A stretch of 12,921 bases of DNA from contig CAAENB010000150.1 in assembly GCA_900757235.1 (NCBI GenBank), positions 1 through 12,921 on the forward strand, written 5' to 3'. Positions 5,939-12,921 of this stretch are shown piece by piece. The notes beneath the pieces are model-generated. The model saw nothing but the letters and a program-made list of their open reading frames with translations, searched no databases and was not told the DNA's origin. Each line of letters opens with the position of its first letter. The stretch's first letter is position 1. Position numbers and translations under genes: made by a program. This DNA is from an uncultured Collinsella sp. Its GTDB lineage: Bacteria; Actinomycetota; Coriobacteriia; Coriobacteriales; Coriobacteriaceae.

Positions 5939-5961
5939 GAGTGTCCAAAAATCCACGCTCG
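5939..5961 (+). repeat. Short direct repeat, right copy
   Basis: GAGTGTCCAAAAATCCACGC and the following TCG is the second copy of the repeat at 5071-5092, in the same orientation 868 bp away, on the other side of the HTH gene. It ends four bases before the RpiR-type stop codon. Confidence 0.55.
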
Positions 5962-5964
5962 TCG

Positions 5965-6819
5965 TTACTTGAGCCCGGGCAGGCGGGTGTAGGGAAACGA
6001 CTGCTCGAGGAACTCGGAGCAGCGGGCGTAATCTTTGGCAAAGTAGCTGCTATAGAGCGAATCGAGCACGTATTGCACGGCGATGTGGCTGGCGAACTGC
6101 GTGATGCGATGCGTCATGCTCTCGTGGTCGCTCACCGTGAGATAGGCGGCAAAGCCGGGGTGAATGCGGGCACAGTACGGTGTGCCGATGACGATGACCG
6201 GGACGCGTCGACTGCTGAGGATCGGCAAGATCTCCCTGAGGTTGGGGGCAAGGCCGCTGTAGGAGATGACAATCGCCACATGGTCGGGGCCCGAGGCGAG
6301 CGCCGTACGCACCTGGGCTTCGACGCTGCCGTAGCACGTCGCGCTTTTACCGGCGGAAAGCAAGCGATCGCGGAACATTCCCGCTGGATACAGGTTATGC
6401 GAGCCCGTGTAGATGTCCACGGTGTCGGCGCGCATGACGAGCTTGGCGGCGTAGTCGAGCTGTGCGGGGTCGAGCAGTTCCTGCGTTTCGGCCAAGGTGG
6501 TCTGGTAGAGCCCCTCCATGCGCTCCATTACCTGTGCGGGGGTGGAGGTGGCATCGAAGGGAAAGTTGATGTCCACGTCGCGCCGATTGCCCGCCTCGGT
6601 CGCCTGGCGGATGAGCTCGACCTTGAGGTCTTTGAATCCCTCGAGGCCGAGCTTTTTGCAAAAGCGGTGCACGCTCGCGACCGAAACGTTGGCGCACGCG
6701 GCAAATTCCTTAATGGAAAGCCCGCGCACATCCTCGCCCATGGCGAGGGCCGTTTGCCCAAGTTGTTGCTCGGTGGGGGTGAGGCTTTTGCCCTGCGTGA
6801 TCTTTCGCCTGATATCCAT
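5965..6819 (-). CDS. MurR/RpiR-family transcriptional regulator (HTH_6 plus SIS domain)
   Basis: A DNA-binding regulator that usually answers to a sugar phosphate; 284 residues, normal for the family. The N-terminal HTH spans about 15-75, with SIKEFAACANVSVASVHRFC (35-54) as the recognition helix region. The SIS sugar-phosphate isomerase-like domain spans about 120-250; its ligand loops are YTGSHNLYPAG (137-147) and ISYSG (185-189). The start is ATG 6819 with AGGAG five bases upstream; an upstream in-frame ATG at 6882 would add 21 residues that run into the preceding terminator, so I rejected it. It follows the large hydrolase gene on the same strand but is separated from it by a strong terminator, so it has its own transcription unit. 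Given its neighbours it probably controls the hydrolase or the beta-glucoside genes; that is inference from position alone. Confidence 0.92.
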   Translation of the reverse strand: MDIRRKITQGKSLTPTEQQLGQTALAMGEDVRGLSIKEFAACANVSVASVHRFCKKLGLEGFKDLKVELIRQATEAGNRRDVDINFPFDATSTPAQVMERMEGLYQTTLAETQELLDPAQLDYAAKLVMRADTVDIYTGSHNLYPAGMFRDRLLSAGKSATCYGSVEAQVRTALASGPDHVAIVISYSGLAPNLREILPILSSRRVPVIVIGTPYCARIHPGFAAYLTVSDHESMTHRITQFASHIAVQYVLDSLYSSYFAKDYARCSEFLEQSFPYTRLPGLK

Positions 6820-6852
6820 ATGGCTCCTATGCGTTTGCGTCGCGATAAACCA

Positions 6853-6882
6853 ATCATAACGGTAAATAAAACGCCCGGCCAA
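6853..6882 (-). promoter_or_regulatory. Candidate promoter of the RpiR-type gene
   Basis: TATGAT (6858-6853, 5 of 6) lies 18 nt after TTGGCC (6882-6877, 4 of 6). The -35 box sits inside the terminator hairpin of the upstream gene, so the two signals overlap. Confidence 0.35.
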
Positions 6883-6891
6883 GCCGGGCGT
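6863..6891 (-). terminator. Intrinsic terminator of the large glycoside hydrolase gene
   Basis: On the minus strand ACGCCCGGC (6891-6883) and GCCGGGCGT (6879-6871) form a perfect 9-bp stem with a 3-nt loop, followed by TTTATTTA. It lies 27 bp after the hydrolase stop codon. Confidence 0.9.
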
Positions 6892-6918
6892 CTCGTAAGG
6901 GGCTGTTGCGCGGGGTTG

Positions 6919-9510
6919 TTACCCGAGCACGCGTACGGGGCCCAAGAGGCCGCTGGGCTCGGAGGGCTCGGTCATGCCGAACATGTCGGGGACGGCGTGG
7001 TCGAGGGTGTTGATGATGTCAATCGTAAGCGCGTGCTCGCCGGCTAAAAGTGCGGCGGCCTCAAAGCGGTAAGGCGGACAGATGCGGGTGCCGAGGGATT
7101 TGCCGTCGAGGGTGACGGTTGCGGTCTCAAAGACCTCCCCAAGGTCGATGACAGCGCGGCTGGCCGCTTCGCCCAGAACAAAGGAGGCCTGGTAGCGGAA
7201 CGTGCCGGCCTTGCCGGGGAATTCGGCCGAGGAAAGGTCGTGCAGGTCTGCAAGCTCAACAGACTCGCCAAAGGCATCGGTGCCAGGGGCAGAGAAGGCA
7301 ACCGCCCAGGGCCCGTCGATGCATGCGGCTTCGTCTCCAGCAGTTGCCGCGCCGGCGGAACCTGCGGCCCCAAGGACCACGATGCAGCTCTCGTAGGGAG
7401 CCAGCTCGAGCGTGCCGTCAAAGGCGGCGGGCTCGGTGCCGTTGAGCAGATCGAGGCGCGCGCCTGCAACGGGTGTGCCGTCGGCAAGCGCAATCTGAGT
7501 GGAGATACCCTGCTTGGGATGCTCGTTGACGAGCATCAGATAGGTCTCGCCCGCCCGCTCGTAGCGCAGTGCGCGCAGCCAGGGCTGGGGCTCGGCGCAA
7601 ACCACGGTCTGCATGCCGGTGTTGGCAAGTGTGTCTGCGAGCTCGGTGGTCGCCAGGAGCTTGATGCCGGCGACCGCGGCTGCATCCAGGGAGGCAAAGC
7701 CCTCGCGACCTGCAGTGTCACCGTCGTAGCGCTTGTTCGGCAACTCATCCAGCGCGTACACGGCAACACCTGCGGCTGCGGCACGCGCGGCAAAGTCGAG
7801 CACGGCTTCGCCGACAAACTCGGCTCCGGGCATCACCAGGCAGCGGTATGCCTGGCCGTTCACGCTAAAGCCGCTACCGTCTGCGGCAATTTCAACGGCA
7901 TAGCGCCCTGCGTCCTCAAATGCCTCTGCCGGCACGATGTCAAAGTCGACCTGCGCGCGCATAAGCTCGGAGGCGGCATGCTGCATAAAGTTCGCCTCGC
8001 CTGCCCACTCGGCGTCCGCATGGTAGAGAAGCGCCACCGGGGTCGTTGCGCGCCCGCCGCTCAGCAGGCTCGCCGTACGGTTCATGTAGCTCATAAGCTG
8101 CCCAAAGTGTGCAAACTGGGGGTTTTGGCCATGCGCATAGAAATGCGGCGGGCAGTCCCAGTCGGGGAAGGCGGCCATGCTAAAGGCATGCGGCACAAAC
8201 CAATTGACGCCGCGCACCAAAAAATGATCGGCGATCCACTTCATCTCGCGTAGGCCTTCGTGCCATCCAAATGCGCCAAAGACCTCGGCCATGCAGCGCC
8301 CCTGCTTTTTGGGGTCGAGGTGTGCTGCCGAGGAGCCCAGCTTGGGCAGCACGTAGTTATAGAACTCGAGGTCCCACACGCCGCGTCCGTAGCTGTGAAG
8401 GCCGCGGTCCATGCCGGGTACCAGCTGGTTGATCACGATGTCGACGCCCGCCATGTCCTGACCGCCCACGGCGCGGAAGTAGTGCCCGGCGCCCACGCCC
8501 AGGCGCGCGTGGCAGTCCTTGTCCTCGATAACGTGGCCGATGTACTGCACGCCGCGCGCGCGGCACCAGTCTCCGAGCTGGTCGCAGAAGCACTCCTTAT
8601 AGAGGGTGCTCGCGATGTCCATATAGACGTGGCGTACGTGCGCGCCGGCCGGCTCGCGGTCCCACAGGTGCGGGAGCTCGGCCAGGTAGCGCTCGCCCAG
8701 TGCCGCGCGCAGGCGACGCTCAAGCTCGGCCGACCAGGGTAGGGGCGCGGTGGCCTTGCCGATGAGCGTGTCCGAGATGCCATCGGGGCCCGTGGTGCCC
8801 TTCTCGTTGGCAAATCCGGGCTCATCGGAGAAAAAGCCCAGGATCGTCTTGCCAAACTCATCGCCCAGATGCTCAAAATGCGGCTCGTAGACAGCATCGA
8901 TGAGCTGCGCCACCGAGGCGCGGTCGACCATATTGATGTAGTCCTCGTTGTAGGAGGTCTTGCCGCTCGTGAACATCACGCATGCCTGCGTGAGGCCCGC
9001 AGGTGCATCGAAGACCAGGCGGCTGGGGTTGCCGTCTGCATCGTCGATTACTCGGTAAGCGACGTCGACGGGGCTGCCGTCCTGCATAAATGTCACGCCG
9101 TAGAAGCGCTCCGTTTTGTCGAGCATGTTGGCGAGCGCGATGCTCGCGGCGGACGTGGGGCCCACGATGTCGAACGTGCGGTGCGTGAGCACGATCTTGC
9201 GGAGCTCGGGCACGGCCTCCTTGACGGCGCCGTTGGCAAGGCCCGTGGGGAAGTGCGCGTCGTCCAAGATCCAGAGCTTAAGGCCCAGCTGCCTGCACTC
9301 GTCAATGACAAAGCGCAAGTCGCGCCACCAGCCCTCGCCGCAAAAATCGGGGTGTGGGCGGCTTTCGAGACAGACCTCGTGGATGTCGGCGCCGGCGATC
9401 TTTTCCAGATACTCGGCAATGGTCTTATGGCTCTCGCCCTTCATCCACAAAAACGGAAGCACGTGGTTGTCGTATGTGCCCTCGAGCACCTGCTGATAGT
9501 ACGCGGTCAT
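6919..9510 (-). CDS. Large cytoplasmic glycoside hydrolase, GH106/alpha-L-rhamnosidase-like
   Basis: 863 residues with no signal peptide or membrane segment, so it should act inside the cell on imported oligosaccharides. Residues 1-480 look like a TIM-barrel catalytic part: LPFLWMKGESH (18-28), GWWRDLRFVIDECRQLGLKL (60-79), FFSDEPGF (226-233), MAEVFGAFGW (407-416) and GVNWFVPHAFS (434-444). E230 and E409 are candidate catalytic acids by position in these motifs. Residues about 490-600 resemble a beta-galactosidase trimerisation-type fold (VALLYHADAEW, then CLVMPGAEFV). The C-terminal 765-863 is a galactose-binding-like beta sandwich with FRYQASF and LDGKSLGTRICPPYRF. I recall such proteins being annotated as alpha-L-rhamnosidase or just glycosyl hydrolase; substrate is not certain. 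The start is ATG 9510 behind AGGAGGATCC. A frame extended 153 residues upstream would cross the divergent promoter and the araC start. It diverges from the AraC-type regulator, its likely controller. Confidence 0.88.
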   Translation of the reverse strand: MTAYYQQVLEGTYDNHVLPFLWMKGESHKTIAEYLEKIAGADIHEVCLESRPHPDFCGEGWWRDLRFVIDECRQLGLKLWILDDAHFPTGLANGAVKEAVPELRKIVLTHRTFDIVGPTSAASIALANMLDKTERFYGVTFMQDGSPVDVAYRVIDDADGNPSRLVFDAPAGLTQACVMFTSGKTSYNEDYINMVDRASVAQLIDAVYEPHFEHLGDEFGKTILGFFSDEPGFANEKGTTGPDGISDTLIGKATAPLPWSAELERRLRAALGERYLAELPHLWDREPAGAHVRHVYMDIASTLYKECFCDQLGDWCRARGVQYIGHVIEDKDCHARLGVGAGHYFRAVGGQDMAGVDIVINQLVPGMDRGLHSYGRGVWDLEFYNYVLPKLGSSAAHLDPKKQGRCMAEVFGAFGWHEGLREMKWIADHFLVRGVNWFVPHAFSMAAFPDWDCPPHFYAHGQNPQFAHFGQLMSYMNRTASLLSGGRATTPVALLYHADAEWAGEANFMQHAASELMRAQVDFDIVPAEAFEDAGRYAVEIAADGSGFSVNGQAYRCLVMPGAEFVGEAVLDFAARAAAAGVAVYALDELPNKRYDGDTAGREGFASLDAAAVAGIKLLATTELADTLANTGMQTVVCAEPQPWLRALRYERAGETYLMLVNEHPKQGISTQIALADGTPVAGARLDLLNGTEPAAFDGTLELAPYESCIVVLGAAGSAGAATAGDEAACIDGPWAVAFSAPGTDAFGESVELADLHDLSSAEFPGKAGTFRYQASFVLGEAASRAVIDLGEVFETATVTLDGKSLGTRICPPYRFEAAALLAGEHALTIDIINTLDHAVPDMFGMTEPSEPSGLLGPVRVLG

Positions 9511-9549
9511 GGATCCTCCTTGGCTCGATCGATCTGCTGCATAGCACAG

Positions 9550-9578
9550 ATTATGGACGCGTCGGCGCGTTCTGCTAA
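9550..9578 (-). promoter_or_regulatory. Candidate promoter of the glycoside hydrolase gene
   Basis: TTAGCA (9578-9573, 4 of 6), 17 nt, then CATAAT (9555-9550, 5 of 6). Its -35 box overlaps the -10 box of the opposing araC promoter, so the two compete for the same DNA. Confidence 0.5.
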
Positions 9579-9581
9579 TAT
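9553..9581 (+). promoter_or_regulatory. Candidate promoter of the AraC-type regulator gene
   Basis: TAATAT at 9576-9581 preceded by TGC gives an extended -10 (TGnTAATAT). The -35 side is poor (ATGGAC at 9553-9558), which suits a promoter that depends on the extended -10 or an activator. Confidence 0.4.
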
Positions 9582-9624
9582 CTGAATCACGACGAACTAT
9601 GACCAAATCAACGATTGGCAAGCC

Positions 9625-10617
9625 ATGGAGATCGACGAGCTCGAGCGTAGGCTCAACGAACTGAGCGCCAGTGAGATCGCTTATAAAGACGGCATGGCAT
9701 TTGATTGGTCGATTATGACCGAGCATGTCGAAATCGACGGATGCCCAGTGCGCAAGATTGGCCAGCCAGGGTTTGCCTATGCCCAGCCCGGCATGCCGCG
9801 TGGCCTGACGATAAGGAAAAACTCGCGCTTTAATGCAGTTCCCGAGCACGTGCATGATTACGTGGAGCTGAGCTATGTGTATCGCGGACGCTGCCCGCAG
9901 ACGGTGGCGGGGGAGAGGCTCGAGCTGGGCCGCAACGAGGTGCTTTTGCTCGACGCCCTCTGCCCGCATGCCGTGGCGGCGCTTGGTGAGGACGACATCA
10001 TGCTGAGCATGACCGTTTCACGCTCTTTTTTGCGCCGGAGTCTCGAGTCGAGCCTCTCGCGCGAGAGCGCGGTCTCGCGGTTTTTGTTCAACGCGCTCAA
10101 CAGCGAGACGGACCATCGGGGCCATGTCCGTTTTCATTGCGGCGAGAGCCGTCGGATTCGGCGCTACATGCAGGAGATGCTCTGCGAGCTGTACGACCCG
10201 AGCCCCAACGGTCCCGAGATCGTCTTGCGTCTGTTTCAGCTGTTTTTGGCCGAGATCATGGATTGCTACGAGCGCGAGCTGGTGCGCGGCGCGGCGGACG
10301 GCGCAGCGGGGCCCACTGCCCTGGTGACGGGAATGCTTGGCTATATCGATCGCGAATTCGCTGCATGCTCCCTCGAGGGGATGGCGGCGGAGTTTGGCTT
10401 GAGCCCTAATTATGCGACGGCGCTCCTCAAGCGGCATGTGGGCAAGACCTTTAGGCAGCTTGTGCAGGAGCGACGCCTGGTACGTGCGGCCGAGCTTCTG
10501 CGCGGCGGCGCCACGGCCGGGGCGGCTGCGCATGCGGTGGGCTATGAAAACATGAGCTTCTTCTACCGTAAGTTTCACGACAAGTATGGCTGCACCCCCG
10601 CGGCATACCGCCGGTAA
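9625..10617 (+). CDS. AraC-family transcriptional regulator with cupin sensor domain
   Basis: 330 residues. The N-terminal part (about 50-130) is an AraC-type cupin: PEHVHDYVEL at 73-82 holds the H-x-H-x3-E pattern (H75, H77, E81), and LGRNEVLLLDALCPHAV follows. A helical linker covers about 150-225. The C-terminal HTH_18 pair covers about 232-330, with LEGMAAEFGLSPNYATALLK as the first HTH and VGYENMSFFYRKFHDKYGCT, the usual second-HTH signature, at the end. ATG 9625 lacks a good ribosome site (only TTGGC upstream); the in-frame ATG at 9694 (M24) is the other choice but would also lack one. The gene diverges from the large hydrolase and precedes the GH1 gene by 170 bp. Such AraC proteins typically activate a neighbouring sugar-utilisation gene when a sugar binds the cupin; the substrate here is unknown. 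Confidence 0.92.
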   Translation: MEIDELERRLNELSASEIAYKDGMAFDWSIMTEHVEIDGCPVRKIGQPGFAYAQPGMPRGLTIRKNSRFNAVPEHVHDYVELSYVYRGRCPQTVAGERLELGRNEVLLLDALCPHAVAALGEDDIMLSMTVSRSFLRRSLESSLSRESAVSRFLFNALNSETDHRGHVRFHCGESRRIRRYMQEMLCELYDPSPNGPEIVLRLFQLFLAEIMDCYERELVRGAADGAAGPTALVTGMLGYIDREFAACSLEGMAAEFGLSPNYATALLKRHVGKTFRQLVQERRLVRAAELLRGGATAGAAAHAVGYENMSFFYRKFHDKYGCTPAAYRR

Positions 10618-10787
10618 GCGCGGGGCGGATTGTCTTCGCTCCTTCGGTGTCAAAAAGTTTCAGCTGCAGCGCTGTTGCAGCGCGCGTCTGCGAAAAGAAG
10701 TGTCCAAATCGGCGCCTTCGCCCTGGCCTGGAGCGACTCGGCGGCATACTCGTTTCATCAGCAACACGCATGAGCGAGGAGGCACTT

Positions 10788-12227
10788 ATGGGATTCCCCG
10801 AGGGTTTCTATTGGGGCGGCGCCACGGCCGCCAATCAGTTTGAGGGCGCTTGGAACGTTGACGGCCGCGGTCCGTCGGTCGACGACCACTTCTTGGGTGG
10901 CAGCTACAAGGAGCCGCGCCAGATTACGATCGACATCGACCCTAACCGCTTCTACCCCAACCATGACGGCATCGATTTCTACCATCACTACGAGGAGGAC
11001 ATCGCGCTGTTCGCCGAGATGGGCTTCAACATGTTCCGCATGTCCATCTCTTGGAGCCGCATCTTCCCCAACGGCGACGACGCCGAGCCCAACGAGGCCG
11101 GCCTCGCCTTTTACGACCGCGTCTTCGACTGCCTGCGCGCTCACAATATCGAGCCGCTCGTGACCCTGTCGCACTACGAGATGCCTTATCACCTGGTCGA
11201 GAAATACAACGGCTGGGCGAGCCGCGAGCTCATCGGCTTCTTTGAGAAGTACTGCCAGACCGTCTTCGACCGCTATCAGGACAAGGTCAAGTTCTGGCTC
11301 ACCTTCAACGAGATCAACTGCGGCACCCAGGACATGGGCAACCTCTTTGGGACCAGCATGATCCAGGGCTTTGAGGGCCCGGCTTCGGCGGTCCACACCA
11401 CGCCGCAGGCCCGTATGCAGGCCCTGCATCACCAGTTTGTCGCCAGCGGCCGCGTCGTGCGCTATGCCCACGAGCACTATCCGCAGTTTAAGATGGGCAA
11501 CATGGACTGCTTCATCCTCTCCTATGCCGCCACGTGCGATCCGGCCGACGTGTTCGCCACGCAGCAGGAGATGAATACCATGAACTGGTACTGCTCCGAC
11601 GTGCAGGTGCGCGGCAAGTATCCGTTCTATGCCAAGCGCTTCTGGGCCGAGAACGATGTCGAGCTTGTGATGGAGGACGGTGACCTGCAGGATATCGCCG
11701 ACGGCAAGGTCGATTTCTACACCTTTAGCTACTACATGTCCGGCACCGTGGGCACCCACAAGGATCACGAGATGACCGAGGGCAACATGACCTTTGGCGG
11801 CAAGAATCCCTATCTGGAGTCCACCGACTGGGGCTGGCAGATCGATCCGCTGGGTCTGCGCATCGCCCTCAACGAGATTTACGCCCGCTACGAGATTCCG
11901 CTGATGGTGGTCGAGAATGGCATGGGCGCCTACGATGAGGTCGAGGAGGACGGCTCCATCCACGACCCGTATCGTATCGCCTACTTGCAGAGCCACGTCA
12001 AGGCCATGGGCGAGGCCATTGCCGACGGCGTCGACCTGATCGCCTACACCTGGTGGGGCCCCATCGACCTGGTTTCCGCCGGCACCGGCGAGATGCGCAA
12101 GCGCTACGGCTTTATCCACGTCGATAAGTACGACGACGGCACCGGTACCTACGAGCGACGCCGCAAGGACAGCTTCTACGCCTACCAGAAGATCATCAAG
12201 TCCAACGGTGCCGAGGGCCTGGATTAA
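10788..12227 (+). CDS. GH1 6-phospho-beta-glucosidase
   Basis: Cleaves phosphorylated beta-glucosides (cellobiose-, salicin- or arbutin-6-phosphate type) delivered by the PTS, in the cytoplasm. The protein has 479 residues, the normal GH1 length. The first strand FPEGFYWGGATAANQFEGAW is the family N-terminal signature. The acid/base is E175 in TFNEIN and the nucleophile is E376 in VVENGMG. The loop DLVSAGTGEMRKRYGFIHVD (428-447) carries K438 and Y440, the residues that hold the 6-phosphate in family members, which supports the phospho-sugar specificity. The start is ATG 10788 with GAGGAGG seven bases before it; in-frame extension to 10647 would add 47 residues without GH1 similarity. It lies after the AraC-type gene and before the EIIA(Glc) gene, and its sugar import subunits are not in the window. 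Codon choice is strongly biased to C and G endings, as in well-expressed genes. Confidence 0.95.
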   Translation: MGFPEGFYWGGATAANQFEGAWNVDGRGPSVDDHFLGGSYKEPRQITIDIDPNRFYPNHDGIDFYHHYEEDIALFAEMGFNMFRMSISWSRIFPNGDDAEPNEAGLAFYDRVFDCLRAHNIEPLVTLSHYEMPYHLVEKYNGWASRELIGFFEKYCQTVFDRYQDKVKFWLTFNEINCGTQDMGNLFGTSMIQGFEGPASAVHTTPQARMQALHHQFVASGRVVRYAHEHYPQFKMGNMDCFILSYAATCDPADVFATQQEMNTMNWYCSDVQVRGKYPFYAKRFWAENDVELVMEDGDLQDIADGKVDFYTFSYYMSGTVGTHKDHEMTEGNMTFGGKNPYLESTDWGWQIDPLGLRIALNEIYARYEIPLMVVENGMGAYDEVEEDGSIHDPYRIAYLQSHVKAMGEAIADGVDLIAYTWWGPIDLVSAGTGEMRKRYGFIHVDKYDDGTGTYERRRKDSFYAYQKIIKSNGAEGLD

Positions 12228-12289
12228 TCGACAATATGAGTGCCACCGGGGAAAAGCGTTGGGATGGGCTCGCGATTCGAGTCCCCACC

Positions 12290-12318
12290 TTAGCATTTGA
12301 ACCATTTGGCACTATAAT
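12290..12318 (+). promoter_or_regulatory. Predicted promoter of the EIIA(Glc) gene
   Basis: TTAGCA (12290-12295), 17 nt, and a perfect TATAAT (12313-12318). It lies in the 140-bp gap after the GH1 gene, so EIIA can be made independently of the beta-glucosidase. Confidence 0.65.
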
Positions 12319-12367
12319 CACCATAGGCATGCGCACAACGTTGCGCTTAATCAAGAGGAGAAAACGT

Positions 12368-12904
12368 ATGGGTCTGTTTGACATGTTCAAGAAGAAGGCT
12401 GAGCCCGCGACTGCCGCTGCTCCGTCCTCCATCTCTGCTTCTGCCGGCGCCGACGTGCTGTGCTCGCCCGTCAAGGGCAAGGTCATCAAGATGGCCGACG
12501 TGCCCGATCCCGTCTTTGGTGGCGAGGTTCTGGGCAAGGGCTGCGCCGTGTGGCCCGAGGACGACCTGGTCTACGCTCCCTGCGACGGCAAGGTGACCGT
12601 CACCATGGGTCACGCCGTGGGCCTGCAGTCCGATAGCGGCATCGAGGTTCTGGTGCACGTTGGCGTCGATACCGTCAACATGAACGGCGACGGCTTCGAG
12701 GGCTTCGTCAAGGCCGACGATGTCGTTAAGGCTGGCCAGCCCATGCTCAAGATCGACCGCGCCAAGATCGCCGCTGCCGGCTACAAGGACTGCGTCGTCG
12801 TGGCTGTGTCCAACACCGCCGAGTTCGCCGACGTCGAGCTCGCCGTCGAGGCTGACTCCGCTGTCTCCGCTGGCGATGCCATCGTCAAGGTCGTCCGCAA
12901 GTAG
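12368..12904 (+). CDS. crr: PTS glucose-type EIIA protein (EIIA-Glc, single domain)
   Basis: A cytoplasmic phosphocarrier that takes phosphate from HPr and hands it to the EIIB domain of a sugar permease. 178 residues, close to the 169 of E. coli Crr. After a short charged, Ala/Ser-rich lead (residues 1-27) the PTS_EIIA_1 domain runs from about 28 to the end: SPVKGKVI, PDPVFGGEVLGKG, APCDGKVTVTMGHAVGLQSDSG. The paired active-site histidines are H82 (GHAVG) and H97 (LVHVGVDTVNMNGDGF), 15 residues apart as H75 and H90 in E. coli. The start is ATG 12368 with AAGAGGAG eight bases before it. It has its own promoter. Being a free-standing EIIA, it may serve several permeases, possibly including one for beta-glucosides handled by the GH1 neighbour; a role in catabolite control is possible but not shown by sequence. 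Confidence 0.95.
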   Translation: MGLFDMFKKKAEPATAAAPSSISASAGADVLCSPVKGKVIKMADVPDPVFGGEVLGKGCAVWPEDDLVYAPCDGKVTVTMGHAVGLQSDSGIEVLVHVGVDTVNMNGDGFEGFVKADDVVKAGQPMLKIDRAKIAAAGYKDCVVVAVSNTAEFADVELAVEADSAVSAGDAIVKVVRK

Positions 12905-12921
12905 TCTGCGGCAACATAAGG

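Noticed and set aside
9511..9969. Extension of the large hydrolase frame 153 residues upstream on the minus strand.
   Set aside because: It would run antisense through the araC gene start and the divergent promoters; ATG 9510 has a strong AAGGAGG site.
10663..10681. GCTGCA/TGCAGC hairpin after the AraC-type gene as a terminator.
   Set aside because: Only 6 bp and no T-run on either strand; too weak to call.
10647..10787. N-terminal extension of the GH1 enzyme by 47 residues.
   Set aside because: The extension has no GH1 resemblance, whereas ATG 10788 has GAGGAGG at proper spacing and begins exactly at the conserved first strand.
12252..12286. GGGGA/TCCCC hairpin after the GH1 gene as its terminator.
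   Set aside because: The stem is irregular and no T-run follows.
12266..12292. GATTCGAGTCCCCA looks like the T-arm of a tRNA.
   Set aside because: The five bases before the loop (CGCGA) do not pair with the five after it, and no acceptor, D or anticodon arm is present.
1..12921. CRISPR arrays, tRNA and rRNA genes.
   Set aside because: No regularly spaced repeats and no complete RNA-gene signature seen on either strand.

Overview
The window is high-GC DNA that reads like a gut actinobacterium of the Coriobacteriia, most like Collinsella. That placement is an inference from the base composition, strong AGGAGG ribosome sites, sugar-PTS genes, a superoxide-reductase-like protein typical of anaerobes, and many short intergenic palindromes. 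No rRNA or tRNA is present to fix the taxonomy.

Left part (1-3440): a magnesium-type P-type ATPase gene (mgtA, minus strand) runs off the left edge, so its last membrane helices are missing. It has a leader of about 270 nt with a consensus-like promoter, a 23-codon reading frame behind a strong ribosome site, and a 14-bp hairpin. Diverging from it is pyrE (orotate phosphoribosyltransferase, plus strand), followed by two stacked stem-loops, one of them a good terminator.

Middle part (about 3437-4968): an IS110-family element of the kind with subterminal inverted repeats (IS1111-like). It has a 373-residue DEDD/serine transposase on the minus strand, perfect 14-bp inverted repeats, and a 278-bp noncoding tail downstream of the transposase. 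That tail carries two 7-nt words identical to the DNA at the element's two ends, in the order expected for the target and donor loops of a bridge RNA. This is the most interesting signal in the window. Just outside the element, 4969-5142 is a patchwork of short hairpin repeats with a shared GGGGAC core.

Right part (5143-12921): first comes an unusual regulator that fuses a Cro/CI-type HTH to a desulforedoxin zinc/iron-ribbon and a superoxide-reductase domain with all five iron-ligand positions apparently present. It is bracketed by two direct copies of a 22-23 nt repeat. A carbohydrate block follows: a MurR/RpiR-type regulator and a large cytoplasmic GH106-like glycoside hydrolase (both minus), then divergently an AraC-type regulator, a GH1 6-phospho-beta-glucosidase and a PTS EIIA(Glc) protein (all plus). 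The hydrolase and araC promoters face each other and overlap, suggesting local control by the AraC protein. EIIA(Glc) would pass phosphate to imported sugars, and the GH1 enzyme would split the resulting 6-phospho-beta-glucosides. No PTS membrane subunit lies inside the window.
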